DNA from: Amycolatopsis sp. NBC_00345
GTDB lineage: Bacteria; Actinomycetota; Actinomycetes; Mycobacteriales; Pseudonocardiaceae
Reading direction: 5' to 3'
DNA: 64,000 nucleotides
Assembly: GCF_036116635.1 (NCBI RefSeq)
Contig: NZ_CP107995.1
Location: 1,612,001-1,676,000 of the forward strand
Position numbers and translations under genes: made by a program. Below are positions 9,575 to 17,843 of the stretch, piece after piece (the stretch's first letter is position 1; every line of letters begins with the position of its first letter). The notes beneath the pieces are model-generated. The model was not told the origin of the DNA, ran no database searches, and was given only the letters and a program-made list of their open reading frames with translations.

Positions 9575-11079
9575 GACTGTCCCTTCTGGACGCCGAAGCG
9601 GGCCGTGTGCACCGGCCCGAGCGAGACGTGGATCGCCTGCTGCAGGCTGTAGAAGTCGAGCGAGCGGTAGCCGCCCTCCTGGCCGAGGCCCGAGGCCTTG
9701 ACTCCGCCGAACGGCGTGCGCAGGTCGCGGACGTTGTGCGAGTTCAGCCAGACCATGCCGGCCTCGACCGACTGCGCGAACGTGTGCGCGCGCTCCAGGT
9801 CCGAGGTCCACAGGTAGGCGGCCAGCCCGTACTTGACGTCGTTGGCCAGCGCGAGGGCCTCGGCCTCGGTGTCGAACGGGGTGAGCGCGACGACCGGGCC
9901 GAAGATCTCCTCCTGGAAGATCCGGGCGCCCGGGGCGACGTCGGCGAACACCGTCGGCGCGACGTAGTTGCCGGTGTCCAGGCCGGGCGGGCGGCCGCCG
10001 CCGGCGAGCAGCCGTCCCTCGGACTTCCCGAGTTCGATGTAGCGCAGCACCTTCTCGAAGTGCTCCGGGTGCACCAGCGCGCCGACCTCCGTGGCCGGGT
10101 CGTGTGGGTCGCCGACGACGATGGCGCGGGCGCGTTCGGCGTAGCGGGCGCAGAACTCGTCGTAGACACTGCGTTCGACCAGGATCCGGCTGCCCGCGGT
10201 GCAGCGTTCGCCGTTGAGGGAGAAGACGCCGAACAACGTCGAGTCGAGCGCGGCGTCGAGGTCCGCGTCGGCGAAGACGATCGCCGGGGACTTGCCGCCC
10301 AGCTCCATCGACATGCCCTTGAGCCCGGTGGCGCAGTTGCGGAAGATCGTCTGCCCGGTCGTGGATTCGCCGGTGAACGAGATCAGTGGCACGTCCGGGT
10401 GTTTGACCAGCGCGTCACCGGCCTCCTCGCCGAAGCCGTTGACCAGGTTGAACACCCCGTCGGGCAGCCCGGCGCCCGCGAAGATCCCGGCCCACAGGCT
10501 CGCCGATAGCGGCGTGAACTCGGCCGGCTTCAGCACCACCGTGCAGCCGGAAGCCAAGGCGGGCGCGAGTTTCCAGCTTTCCAGCATGAACGGGGTGTTC
10601 CACGGCGTGATCAGCCCGGCCACGCCGGCCGGCTTGCGGTGCACGTAGTTCACCTGCCGCCCTGGCACCTGGTAGGTGTCGTCGGCCTGCGCCACGACGA
10701 GGTCGGCGAAGAACCGGAAGTTCTCGGCGGCGCGCTGAGCCTGGCCGAGAGCCTGGGTGATCGGCAGCCCGGTGTCGAACGTCTCCAGCTCGGCCAGCCG
10801 GGCGTCCTGGGCCTCGACGGCGTCGGCGATCCGGTTCAGCACGCGGGCCCGGGCGCGCGGCGCCAGGCCCGGCCACGGCCCGTCGGTGAACGCCGCGCGC
10901 GCCGCCGCGACCGCCCGGTCGACGTCCTCGGCCTGCCCCGCCGCCGCGGTGGTGTACGGGCGGTTCGACACCGGGTCGAGCACGTCGAAGGTCTTGCCCG
11001 ACACGCTGTCGACGAGTTCACCGCCGATGTAGTGCTTCAGCTCGCCCGGCAGGCCCTCCGGGACGTGGTGCGTCGTCAT
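9571..11079 (-). CDS. hpaE: 5-carboxymethyl-2-hydroxymuconate semialdehyde dehydrogenase
   Basis: A 502-residue NAD-dependent aldehyde dehydrogenase. It shows the substrate-channel Asn (ITPWNTPFM), the Glu motif MELGGKSP, the catalytic Cys in NGERCTAGSR, and the C-terminal EEIFGPV and PFGGVKASG motifs. The HpaE assignment comes mainly from operon position directly before hpaD. It oxidises the ring-cleavage semialdehyde to 5-carboxymethyl-2-hydroxymuconate. The ATG at 11079 overlaps the upstream dapA-like stop by 4 bases. A longer in-frame reading into dapA is a shadow. Confidence 0.9.
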   Translation of the reverse strand: MTTHHVPEGLPGELKHYIGGELVDSVSGKTFDVLDPVSNRPYTTAAAGQAEDVDRAVAAARAAFTDGPWPGLAPRARARVLNRIADAVEAQDARLAELETFDTGLPITQALGQAQRAAENFRFFADLVVAQADDTYQVPGRQVNYVHRKPAGVAGLITPWNTPFMLESWKLAPALASGCTVVLKPAEFTPLSASLWAGIFAGAGLPDGVFNLVNGFGEEAGDALVKHPDVPLISFTGESTTGQTIFRNCATGLKGMSMELGGKSPAIVFADADLDAALDSTLFGVFSLNGERCTAGSRILVERSVYDEFCARYAERARAIVVGDPHDPATEVGALVHPEHFEKVLRYIELGKSEGRLLAGGGRPPGLDTGNYVAPTVFADVAPGARIFQEEIFGPVVALTPFDTEAEALALANDVKYGLAAYLWTSDLERAHTFAQSVEAGMVWLNSHNVRDLRTPFGGVKASGLGQEGGYRSLDFYSLQQAIHVSLGPVHTARFGVQKGQS

Positions 11080-12023
11080 GCCCGCCCTTTCATCGTGAAG
11101 CCCTCGACGGGGCTGAGGTACTTCGCGCCTTCGGCCATCAGCTCGGAGATCCGGGCGACGCCGGGTCCGGTCGGCGGGATCAGCGGCGGCCGCACGTGCC
11201 CGGAGGAGATCAGGCCGCGCTGCTCCAGCACCCACTTGCCCGGCGCCGGGTTGGTCTCGACGAACAGCAGGTCGACCAGCGGGTGCAGGCCGTAGTGGAT
11301 TTCCCGCGCCCGTTCGAGGTCCCCGGACTGCCAGGCTTCGTACATCTCGGCGCACGCGGCCGGGGCGATGTTCGCCGTCGCGCTGACGAATCCCGCGCCG
11401 CCGAGCGCCAGCAACGGCAGGCACAGCAGCTCGATCCCGGACCACACCAGCAGTTCCCGCCCGCACTGGTGCAGCACGCGGGAGAAGTGCTCGAAGTCCT
11501 TTGTGGTCTCTTTGATCCCGACGAAGTTGTCGCACGAGCGGAACAGCCGCGCGACCGTCTCCGGCGCGAGGTCGACGGCGGTGCGGCTCGGCACGTTGTA
11601 GGCGACGATCGGCAGGTCGGGGAACTCCGCGGCGACCGTGCGATACCAGACGTAGAGCGCTTCCTGGGTCGGGCGCGCGTAGTACGGGGTGATCACCAGC
11701 GCCGCGTCGACCCCGGCGTCGCGGGCCGCGGAGGTCAGTTCCAGGGTCTCGTCGAGCTTGGTCGAGCCGGTGCCCGCGGCGATCGGCACCCGGTCGCCGA
11801 CGGCCGCGGCCACGGTGCGGATCGCCTCGGCCCGCTCGGCGATCGTCTGCGAGCTGGGTTCACCGGTGGAGCCGCCGATCGAGATGCCGTGGCTGCCGGA
11901 CGCCAGCTGCCAGCGCACGAGGTTCGCCAGGCCGTCGTGGTCCACCGCGCCCTCGGCGGTGAACGGCGTCATCAGCGGCGCGATCGACCCGCGGATCGAC
12001 TGGGGGTCGGAGCGGAAACGCAT
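11076..12023 (-). CDS. DapA-family class I aldolase/lyase in the homoprotocatechuate operon
   Basis: A 315-residue (beta/alpha)8 protein of the DHDPS/N-acetylneuraminate lyase family. It has the STGE loop, the YNVPSRT tyrosine motif, and the Schiff-base Lys in FVGIKETTKD. Its place between hpaE and the GntR gene makes lysine biosynthesis unlikely. It may act as a pyruvate-forming aldolase or hydro-lyase on a ring-cleavage product, filling the slot of HpaI or HpaH, neither of which is visible here (inference). A strong AAAGGAT site lies 5 bases before the ATG. The stop overlaps the hpaE start. Confidence 0.85.
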   Translation of the reverse strand: MRFRSDPQSIRGSIAPLMTPFTAEGAVDHDGLANLVRWQLASGSHGISIGGSTGEPSSQTIAERAEAIRTVAAAVGDRVPIAAGTGSTKLDETLELTSAARDAGVDAALVITPYYARPTQEALYVWYRTVAAEFPDLPIVAYNVPSRTAVDLAPETVARLFRSCDNFVGIKETTKDFEHFSRVLHQCGRELLVWSGIELLCLPLLALGGAGFVSATANIAPAACAEMYEAWQSGDLERAREIHYGLHPLVDLLFVETNPAPGKWVLEQRGLISSGHVRPPLIPPTGPGVARISELMAEGAKYLSPVEGFTMKGRA

Positions 12024-12039
12024 GCCTATCCTTTCGGGG

Positions 12040-12071
12040 GCAGGGTCTTTCAGGAGCAGGGTCTTTCTGGG
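12040..12071. repeat. 16-bp tandem duplication between GntR gene and dapA-like gene
   Basis: Two adjacent 16-base units, GCAGGGTCTTTCAGGA and GCAGGGTCTTTCTGGG, match at 14 of 16 positions and fill most of the 48-base gap. They abut the GntR stop. They may be a small duplication or a regulatory spacer. Confidence 0.6.
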
Positions 12072-12743
12072 TCAGGAATGGCGGCCGGCCTGGTAGGCGA
12101 GGAACGCCTCCAGCGTCGCCAGCCGGTGCTCGCGCACGGCCCGCTCGATCTCGGCGGCGGGGGCGCCATCGCCGAGCAGGGCGAGGATCCGGTCGTGCTC
12201 GGCCACCGACTCGTGGGCGCGGCCGGGCACGAAGCTGAACGTCGAGGTCCGCAGCGCGCTCAGCCGGTTCCAGCCGCGCTGGACCAGGTCGAGCACCTGC
12301 GGGTTGGGGCACGGGCCGAAGAGCACGGTGTGGAAGTCCCGGTTGAGCGCGGTGAAGCGCGCCGGCTCGAAGTGCCCGAGGCAGTCCGCCAGCCGCGCGT
12401 TCAGCGCACGGGCCTCGTCGAGCGCTCCCGGCGGCAGCAGCGGCGCGGCCAGCGCGGCCGCGTAGCCCTCGACCAGCGCGAGGGTCTGCATGGTGTGCTG
12501 GTACTCGCTTTCGTCGACCATCGCGACATGCGCGCCGACATTGCGCTCGAACGTCACCAGCCCTTCGGCTTCGAGCAGCCGGACCGCCTCGCGCACCGGC
12601 ACGACGCTGACGCCGAGTTCCTGGGCGAGCTGGCCGAGCACGAGCCGGTAGCCGGGGGAGAAGGTGCCGTCGGCGATGCGGGCCTTGATCCACTCGTAGG
12701 CGATCCGCGACTTGCTCATCGCGGCGCCGTTCACCGCTGCCAT
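12072..12743 (-). CDS. GntR-family regulator (FadR/FCD subfamily)
   Basis: A 223-residue repressor. The N-terminal winged helix (residues ~10-75) contains LGQLAQELGVSVVPVREAVRLLEAEGLV. The C-terminal FCD domain has the usual metal/ligand histidines in NRDFHTVLF, AEHDRIL and REHRLATLEAF. It lies inside the homoprotocatechuate operon and probably senses a pathway intermediate. The ATG at 12743 is chosen because GGGAGG lies 8 bases upstream; a later ATG at 12719 has no comparable site. The start lies 13 bases inside the end of the FAA-RraA gene, suggesting coupling. Confidence 0.9.
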   Translation of the reverse strand: MAAVNGAAMSKSRIAYEWIKARIADGTFSPGYRLVLGQLAQELGVSVVPVREAVRLLEAEGLVTFERNVGAHVAMVDESEYQHTMQTLALVEGYAAALAAPLLPPGALDEARALNARLADCLGHFEPARFTALNRDFHTVLFGPCPNPQVLDLVQRGWNRLSALRTSTFSFVPGRAHESVAEHDRILALLGDGAPAAEIERAVREHRLATLEAFLAYQAGRHS

Positions 12744-14158
12744 TCGGCGTACCTCCCGCTCCAGTGCTCGTTCATCGGGTACAGCCCCTCGACGCGCTCG
12801 CCCGCGGCGACCTGCTCGGCGATGAACGTTTCCTGCCGCTCCTGCTCGACCGCCGCGTCGACGACCTCTTCGACCAGCTGAGGCGGGATGACCAGCACGC
12901 CGTCGGCGTCGCCCACGATGACGTCGCCGGGGCAGACGGCCGCGCCACCGCAGGCGATTGCGACGTCGGCCTCCCACGGCACGTGCCGCCGTCCGAGCAC
13001 CGCCGGGTGCGGGCCGGCGTGGTAGGCGGGAATGTCCAAAGCGGACACTGCCGTGACGTCGCGGACGCCGCCGTCGGTGACGATCCCGGCCGCGCCGCGC
13101 ACCTGCGCGCGCAACGCGAGGATGTCGCCGACGGTGCCGGTGCCGCGTTCCCCGCGTGCCTCCATGACGAGGACGTCACCGGGGCCGAGGGCGTCGACCG
13201 CGCGCTTCTGCGCGTTGTACCCGCCACCGTGGGTGCGGAACAGGTCCTCGCGGTACGGCAGGTACCGCAGGGTCCGCGCGCGGCCGGTCAGCCGGGTGCC
13301 GGGCTTGGTGCTGGTCAGCCCGTCGATCGAGACGGCGTTGTACCCGCGCTTGCGCAGCTGGGAGGAAAGCGTTGCGGTGCCGACGGATTCGATCCGTTCC
13401 CGCAGATCGCCGGTGAGTACGAACCCGGGCTCGGACGTCCCGTGGGCGTCCGCCCGCTGCTGCTCGTCGACGCGGGGGAGCGCGCCGTACGGTCCAAACG
13501 GGACAGTCCCGCCGGCGATCGGCGTGACCAGGCGGCCGGTTTTCAGTCCGGCGGTCTGCTGGGTGGTGCTGACCTCGACCTCCACGACGTCACCGGGGCC
13601 GGCCACCGAGGCGCCGGCCGGGGTTCCGGTGAGCACGACGTCGCCGGGTTCGAGGGTGATCAGCTGGGAGAGGTCGGCGACCAGCCGGCCGAAGCCGAAC
13701 AGCAGGTCCGCGGTGGTGTCGTCCTGGACCAGCTCGCCGTTGAGCCAGGTCCGCAGGCGCAGCGCGGCCGGGTCGAGGCCCGCGGCGGGCAGGACCGCCG
13801 GGCCGAGCGGGGTGAAGCCGTCGCCGCCCTTCGAGCGCAGGTTGCTGCCCTTGTCGGCGTAACGCAGGTCGTATACGCCGAAGTCGTTGGCGGCCGTGAC
13901 GCCGGAGACGTGCGACCAGCCGTCTTCCGGGCGGACGCGGCGCGCGGCCCGGCCGATGACCAGCGCGATCTCGCCTTCGAAGCCGAGCAGCTCGGTGCCC
14001 GCCGGGCGTTCGAGCACGTCGCCGCTCGCCGCGACCGACGTCGGCGGCTTGAGGAAGTACGACGGCTGGTCCGGGACCCGGCCGCGTTGCGCGGCGCGGG
14101 AGCGGTAGTTGAGGTGCAGCGCGATGATCTTGCCGGGGCGCTGCGGAGGGCTGGTCAT
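12731..14158 (-). CDS. FAA hydrolase-RraA-like aldolase fusion protein
   Basis: A 475-residue two-domain enzyme. Residues ~1-225 are a fumarylacetoacetate hydrolase-fold domain (FEGEIALVIG; GVTAANDFGVYDLRYAD; KGGDGFTPLGP; GDVVLTGTPAG), the family of HpaG isomerase/decarboxylases. Residues ~245-460 are an RraA-like domain (VGTATLSSQLRKRG; GDVLVMEARG; GDILALRAQ; GIVTDGGVRD), the family of divalent-metal HMG/CHA pyruvate aldolases. By analogy the N-domain isomerises or decarboxylates carboxymethyl-hydroxymuconate. The C-domain could decarboxylate or cleave a later keto acid (inference). It is the first gene of the hpa block after a 72-base AT-rich gap. Confidence 0.88.
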   Translation of the reverse strand: MTSPPQRPGKIIALHLNYRSRAAQRGRVPDQPSYFLKPPTSVAASGDVLERPAGTELLGFEGEIALVIGRAARRVRPEDGWSHVSGVTAANDFGVYDLRYADKGSNLRSKGGDGFTPLGPAVLPAAGLDPAALRLRTWLNGELVQDDTTADLLFGFGRLVADLSQLITLEPGDVVLTGTPAGASVAGPGDVVEVEVSTTQQTAGLKTGRLVTPIAGGTVPFGPYGALPRVDEQQRADAHGTSEPGFVLTGDLRERIESVGTATLSSQLRKRGYNAVSIDGLTSTKPGTRLTGRARTLRYLPYREDLFRTHGGGYNAQKRAVDALGPGDVLVMEARGERGTGTVGDILALRAQVRGAAGIVTDGGVRDVTAVSALDIPAYHAGPHPAVLGRRHVPWEADVAIACGGAAVCPGDVIVGDADGVLVIPPQLVEEVVDAAVEQERQETFIAEQVAAGERVEGLYPMNEHWSGRYAEWQR

Positions 14159-14230
14159 CCGTGGTTCCTGCCTGCCGGGGGCTCAAAATATCCCAAATAA
14201 TATACGATCTGGGGTGTGGCGGGACCCCGT
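14159..14230 (-). promoter_or_regulatory. AT-rich promoter/operator before the FAA-RraA gene
   Basis: The only clearly AT-rich island in this part of the window. On the minus strand it offers TATATT (14204-14199) as a possible -10 and AGGAAC as the ribosome-binding site for the ATG at 14158. It contains ATACGAT (14202-14208), which also occurs twice before the AraC gene near 39.08 kb. It is a candidate binding site for the GntR or AraC regulator. Confidence 0.45.
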
Positions 14231-15667
14231 TCAGTAGCCGTAGTGCAGCCACACGGACTTGGTCTCGGTGTAGGCGTCGAGCGCCCACGGGCCCATCTCG
14301 CGGCCCCAGCCGGACGCCTTGTAACCGCCCCAAGGAGCGGCCATGTCCGGGATCGGCGGCATGTTGACGAACACCGCGCCGGCCCGGATCCCGTCGGCGT
14401 AGCGCTGGGCGGTGCGGATGTCGCGGGTCCAGATCGTCGCGGCCAGGCCGTATTCGGTGTCGTTGGCGCGGCCGAGCAGCTCGTCGCCGTCGTCGTAGGC
14501 GGTGACGGCCAGCACCGGCCCGAAGATCTCCTCACGCATGATCGCCATCCCGTCGGTGACGCCGGCGAACAGCGTCGGCCGGTAGAAGTAGCCGTCCCCG
14601 TCGACCGGGTTGCCGCCGGTCACCAGGTCGGCGCCTTGCTCGCGTCCGGTGGAGACCAGGAAGTCGACGTGGTCGCGGTGCTTGGCCGACACCAGCGGCC
14701 CGAGCTGGGTGCTCTCGTCGGTGCCGGGGCCGAGCCGCAGCCCTTCGAGGCCGCGGGCGAGCTTGTCGACGAACTCCTGCTCGCGCTTGCGGTCGACGTA
14801 GAAACGGGTGTAGGCCGCGCAGACCTGGCCGGTGTTGAGTGTCGCCCCGGCGAGGTTGCCCGCCACGGCGGCGTCGATGTCGGCGTCGGCCGCGATGATG
14901 CTGGGCGCCTTGCCGCCGAGTTCCAGGGTGAGCCGCTTGAGGTTGGACGTCGCGCTCGCCGCCGTGATCAGCCGCCCGACCGCCGTCGAGCCGGTGTAGG
15001 ACAGGTGGTCGACGCCCGGGTGCTCGCTGAGCATCGCGCCGACCGCGCCGTCGCCGGTGACCAGGTTGACCACCCCCGGCGGGATCCCGGCCTCGTGGGC
15101 CAGCTCGACCAGGCGGATGCTGGTCAGCGGGGTGACCTCGCTCGGCTTGATCACCACGGTGTTGCCGGTGGCCAGCGCGGGCGCGAGCTTCCAGGCGAGG
15201 ATCATCAGCGGGAAGTTCCACGGCGTGATCAGCGCGTTCACCCCGACCGGCTCGCGGCGGGTGTAGTGCAGGGTGTCGGGGAACGACACCGGGTTCGTGG
15301 TGCCCTGCAGCTTCGTCACCCAGCCCGCGAAGTAACGCAGGTGCTCGGCCGTGCCGGTCACGCTCACCTGCCGGGACACGCCGATCGGCTGGCCCTGGTC
15401 GAGGGTCTCCAGCCGGGCCAGCTCCTCGTGGTGCTCGTCGATGAGGCCGGCCAGGCGGAACAGCAGCGCGGCGCGGCGGACCGGCGTCAGCCCGGCCCAC
15501 TCCGGCGCGGTCAGCGCGCGCCGGGCGGCCGCGACCGCCGCGTCGACGTCGGCCTGCGACGCGGTGCCGACCTCGTCCAGCACGCGGCCGGTGGCCGGGT
15601 CGCGCGTCGGGAGGGCGCCGCCGCCGGCCTCGGTCCACTGTCCGTCGATGCACAGGCGTGTCGCCAT
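14231..15667 (-). CDS. Aldehyde dehydrogenase (probable aryl-acetaldehyde dehydrogenase)
   Basis: A 478-residue NAD(P)-dependent aldehyde dehydrogenase. Motifs are ITPWNFPLM, LELGGKAP (Glu), NTGQVCAAYTR (catalytic Cys) and EEIFGPVLAV. It starts at the ATG at 15667 after a strong GGAGG. It lies upstream of the homoprotocatechuate genes on the same strand. Given the amine oxidase a few kilobases away, a likely job is oxidation of (hydroxy)phenylacetaldehyde to the phenylacetate that feeds the ring-cleavage pathway. Substrate assignment is by context only; betaine aldehyde is an alternative, given the choline dehydrogenase-like neighbour. Confidence 0.88.
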   Translation of the reverse strand: MATRLCIDGQWTEAGGGALPTRDPATGRVLDEVGTASQADVDAAVAAARRALTAPEWAGLTPVRRAALLFRLAGLIDEHHEELARLETLDQGQPIGVSRQVSVTGTAEHLRYFAGWVTKLQGTTNPVSFPDTLHYTRREPVGVNALITPWNFPLMILAWKLAPALATGNTVVIKPSEVTPLTSIRLVELAHEAGIPPGVVNLVTGDGAVGAMLSEHPGVDHLSYTGSTAVGRLITAASATSNLKRLTLELGGKAPSIIAADADIDAAVAGNLAGATLNTGQVCAAYTRFYVDRKREQEFVDKLARGLEGLRLGPGTDESTQLGPLVSAKHRDHVDFLVSTGREQGADLVTGGNPVDGDGYFYRPTLFAGVTDGMAIMREEIFGPVLAVTAYDDGDELLGRANDTEYGLAATIWTRDIRTAQRYADGIRAGAVFVNMPPIPDMAAPWGGYKASGWGREMGPWALDAYTETKSVWLHYGY

Positions 15668-15687
15668 CCCGGGTTCCTCCTGCGCGG

Positions 15688-15724
15688 TCTGGTGAAGACT
15701 GTCTGGTGAAAGCCTTCTGGTGCA
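15688..15724. repeat. Three direct repeats (14-bp period) between aldehyde dehydrogenase and GMC genes
   Basis: TCTGGTGAA begins at 15688 and 15702, and TCTGGTGCA at 15716, giving a regular 14-base spacing. They lie 20-57 bases upstream of the aldehyde dehydrogenase ATG in a 166-base divergent gap. The spacing suggests repeated regulator contacts, or tandem duplication in the untranslated leader. Confidence 0.5.
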
Positions 15725-15833
15725 CCGAGTATCGGGCGCCGGAGGGTCGCGGGTCTTGTCCGCTCCCGCATGCCGGTTGACTGACGGCGAAGGAAAACGC
15801 CGCGCCGGCCGGGGCGCGGGCCAGGCTGGGCGC

Positions 15834-17279
15834 ATGGACGTGATCGTGGTCGGGGCCGGTTCGGCCGGTTCGGTGCTCGCCCGGCGGCTGGTGGACGCGG
15901 GCGCGGCGGTGACGCTGCTCGAAGCGGGCGGCGAGGACGTCAACCCCGCGATCCACGACCCGTCGCGGGCCGGGGAGCTGTGGCACGGCCCCGAGGACTG
16001 GGACTACTACACCGTTCCGCAGAAGCACGCGGCGAACCGGCGGCTGCACCTGCCGCGGGGCAAGGTCCTCGGCGGCTCACACGCGCTGAACGCGATGGTC
16101 TGGGTCCGCGGCGCGCCCGCCGACTACGACGGCTGGGGCCAGCCCGGCTGGGCCTGGGACGACGTCCGCCCGGTGTTCGAGCGGATCGAGAAGGACCTCC
16201 TGCCGGTGGTCCCGAACGAGCCGCTGCACCCGGTCCAGCAGTCTATTGTGGACGCGGCGAGGCAGGTGGGGCTGCCGTTCAACCCGGACTACAACGGCTC
16301 GGCCCTCGGCGGCGTCTCGGTCCAGCAGATCACCGCCCGCGACGGCCGCCGGTCCACCACTTGGTCGGCGTACGCGCTCCCGGTGGCCGGCCGGATGACT
16401 GTCCACACGGGAGCGACGGTGCACCGGCTGCGCTGCGAGGGCACCCGCGTCACCGGCGTGGTGGCCGAGATCGGCGGCTCGCTGCGCTCGTTGCCCGCCG
16501 ACCTGGTGGTGCTCGCGGCAGGCGCGCTGGCGTCGCCCGCCATCCTGCTGCGCAGCGGCATCGGCCCGGCGGACGAGCTGGCGGCGCACGGCATCGCGGT
16601 CGCCGCCGACCTGCCCGGGGTGGGCCGGAACCTGCACGATCACCTCCTCGCGCCGGTGCTGTTCGCGACGGACCGCCGCGAGGTGACCCGGCCCGGACCG
16701 GGCCAGTCGGTGACGCAGACGCACCTGTTCTGGCGCAGCCGCGAGGGCCTGGCCGTGCCTGACACGCAGCCGATCTGTTTCAGCGTGCCGATGTACGAGC
16801 CGTGGATGACCGGGCCGCCGACCGGGTTCTCCCTGATGGCGGGCATGGTTTCGCCGGAGAGCCGCGGCAGCGTGCGCCTGTCCGGGCCGTCGCCGGACGA
16901 CGAGCTGCTGATCGACCTGGCCGCGCTGGCCGAGCCCGCGGACTTCGAAAGCCTGGTGGCGTCGGTCGAGCAGTGCCGCGAGATCGGCCGCGCCCCGGCG
17001 CTGGCGGGGGAGTGGGGCGCGCGGCCGCTGTACCCGTCGCTTGGTGACGACGTCCGCGAGTACGTCCGGCGCGCGGCGATCACCTACCACCACCAGGTCG
17101 GCACCTGCCGGATGGGCCGTGACGAGCTGTCGGTGGTGGGCCCGGACCTGGCGGTGCACGGCCTGGACGGGCTGCGGATCGCGGACGCCTCGGTGCTGCC
17201 GCGGGTGACCACGGGCAATACGAACGCCCCGGCGGTGCTGGTGGGCGAGCAGGCCGCGCGGTTCATCCTCGGCGGGTGA
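15834..17279 (+). CDS. GMC-family FAD oxidoreductase (choline dehydrogenase-like)
   Basis: A 481-residue glucose-methanol-choline oxidoreductase. The FAD-binding motif is at residues ~2-30 (VIVVGAGSAGSVLARRLVDAG), followed by the GMC signature RGKVLGGSHALNAMVWVRG. The C-terminal catalytic region contains YHHQVGTCRMG and TTGNTNAPAVL. It oxidises a primary or secondary alcohol to a carbonyl. Being divergent from the aldehyde dehydrogenase, it may supply that enzyme with aldehyde from aryl alcohols such as tyrosol (inference). The ATG at 15834 is chosen because the FAD motif follows at once; the longer frame from 15720 has low-complexity sequence. Confidence 0.9.
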   Translation: MDVIVVGAGSAGSVLARRLVDAGAAVTLLEAGGEDVNPAIHDPSRAGELWHGPEDWDYYTVPQKHAANRRLHLPRGKVLGGSHALNAMVWVRGAPADYDGWGQPGWAWDDVRPVFERIEKDLLPVVPNEPLHPVQQSIVDAARQVGLPFNPDYNGSALGGVSVQQITARDGRRSTTWSAYALPVAGRMTVHTGATVHRLRCEGTRVTGVVAEIGGSLRSLPADLVVLAAGALASPAILLRSGIGPADELAAHGIAVAADLPGVGRNLHDHLLAPVLFATDRREVTRPGPGQSVTQTHLFWRSREGLAVPDTQPICFSVPMYEPWMTGPPTGFSLMAGMVSPESRGSVRLSGPSPDDELLIDLAALAEPADFESLVASVEQCREIGRAPALAGEWGARPLYPSLGDDVREYVRRAAITYHHQVGTCRMGRDELSVVGPDLAVHGLDGLRIADASVLPRVTTGNTNAPAVLVGEQAARFILGG

Positions 17280-17280
17280 C

Positions 17281-17394
17281 GCTCTGCGCCCCGAGGCGGA
17301 CGTGCGGGGCTGGCTCGCCGACGCGGGCTGGCGGCCGGTGGACCGGCTGACCCTGCCCGGTTCGCCGCGGGTCCTGGTCGCGGAAGCGGTGTGA
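17281..17394 (+). pseudogene. C-terminal scrap, possibly of a methyltransferase
   Basis: Directly after the GMC stop, 37 codons in a frame without a start encode RPEADVRGWLADAGWRPVDRL and then VLVAEAV, ending in TGA. This resembles the last strand-helix of a SAM-dependent methyltransferase. It is too short to be certain. Confidence 0.35.
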
Positions 17395-17396
17395 GC

Positions 17397-17831
17397 ATGA
17401 TGTTCGACCCCGCGGTCCGGGAACTGCTCGCCCGCAGCCCCGAAGCGCCGGCCCGGCCGTTGACGGCGGTGGAGTTGCGTCCGCCTTCGCCACGTCGCGG
17501 CCACAACCTGGTGCGGTGGCACCGGTCGCGTCCGTGACCGAACACCGGGTGCCCGGTCCGGGTGGTGACCTCCGGGCCCGGCTGTGCTTACCGGACGCGC
17601 CGGGCCCGGTGCCGGTGTTCACCTGGATCCACGGCGGTGGCTGGACGATCGGCTCGATCGACGAGAACGAGGTCGCTTCACGGGTGGTGTGCGCCGCGGC
17701 GGATCGCGGTGGGCGGCGAGAGTGCCGGCGGCAATCTGTCCACTGTGGTCTCGATGATGGCGCGGGATCGTGGTGGGCCGCCGATCGCGGCGCAGGTGCC
17801 GATCTGCCCGGTCGTCACCGCGGTCGCATGA
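17397..17831 (+). pseudogene. Decayed alpha/beta hydrolase (HSL-type esterase)
   Basis: Three reading frames together rebuild pieces of a hormone-sensitive-lipase-type esterase. The start MMFDPAVRELLARSPEAPARPL is followed by a frameshift near 17516. EHRVPGPGGDLRARL and FTWIHGGGWTIGS (oxyanion-hole HGGG) come next, then a second break near 17700. The last piece is RIAVGGESAGGNLSTVV (nucleophile GESAG). About 40-50 residues between the HGGG and GESAG blocks, and the C-terminal Asp/His region, are missing. No functional product is expected. Confidence 0.75.
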
Positions 17832-17843
17832 GGAGGTGGCTGC

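Noticed and set aside
11076..12023. Lysine-biosynthetic dapA
   Set aside because: Family motifs fit, but coupling to hpaE and GntR and lack of other lysine genes point to a catabolic aldolase.
11196..15709. Series of long plus-strand frames across the hpa operon (11196-12881, 12764-14200, 14216-15709)
   Set aside because: All mirror minus-strand genes with clear catalytic motifs; compositions are Arg/Ala/Val-biased and domain-free.
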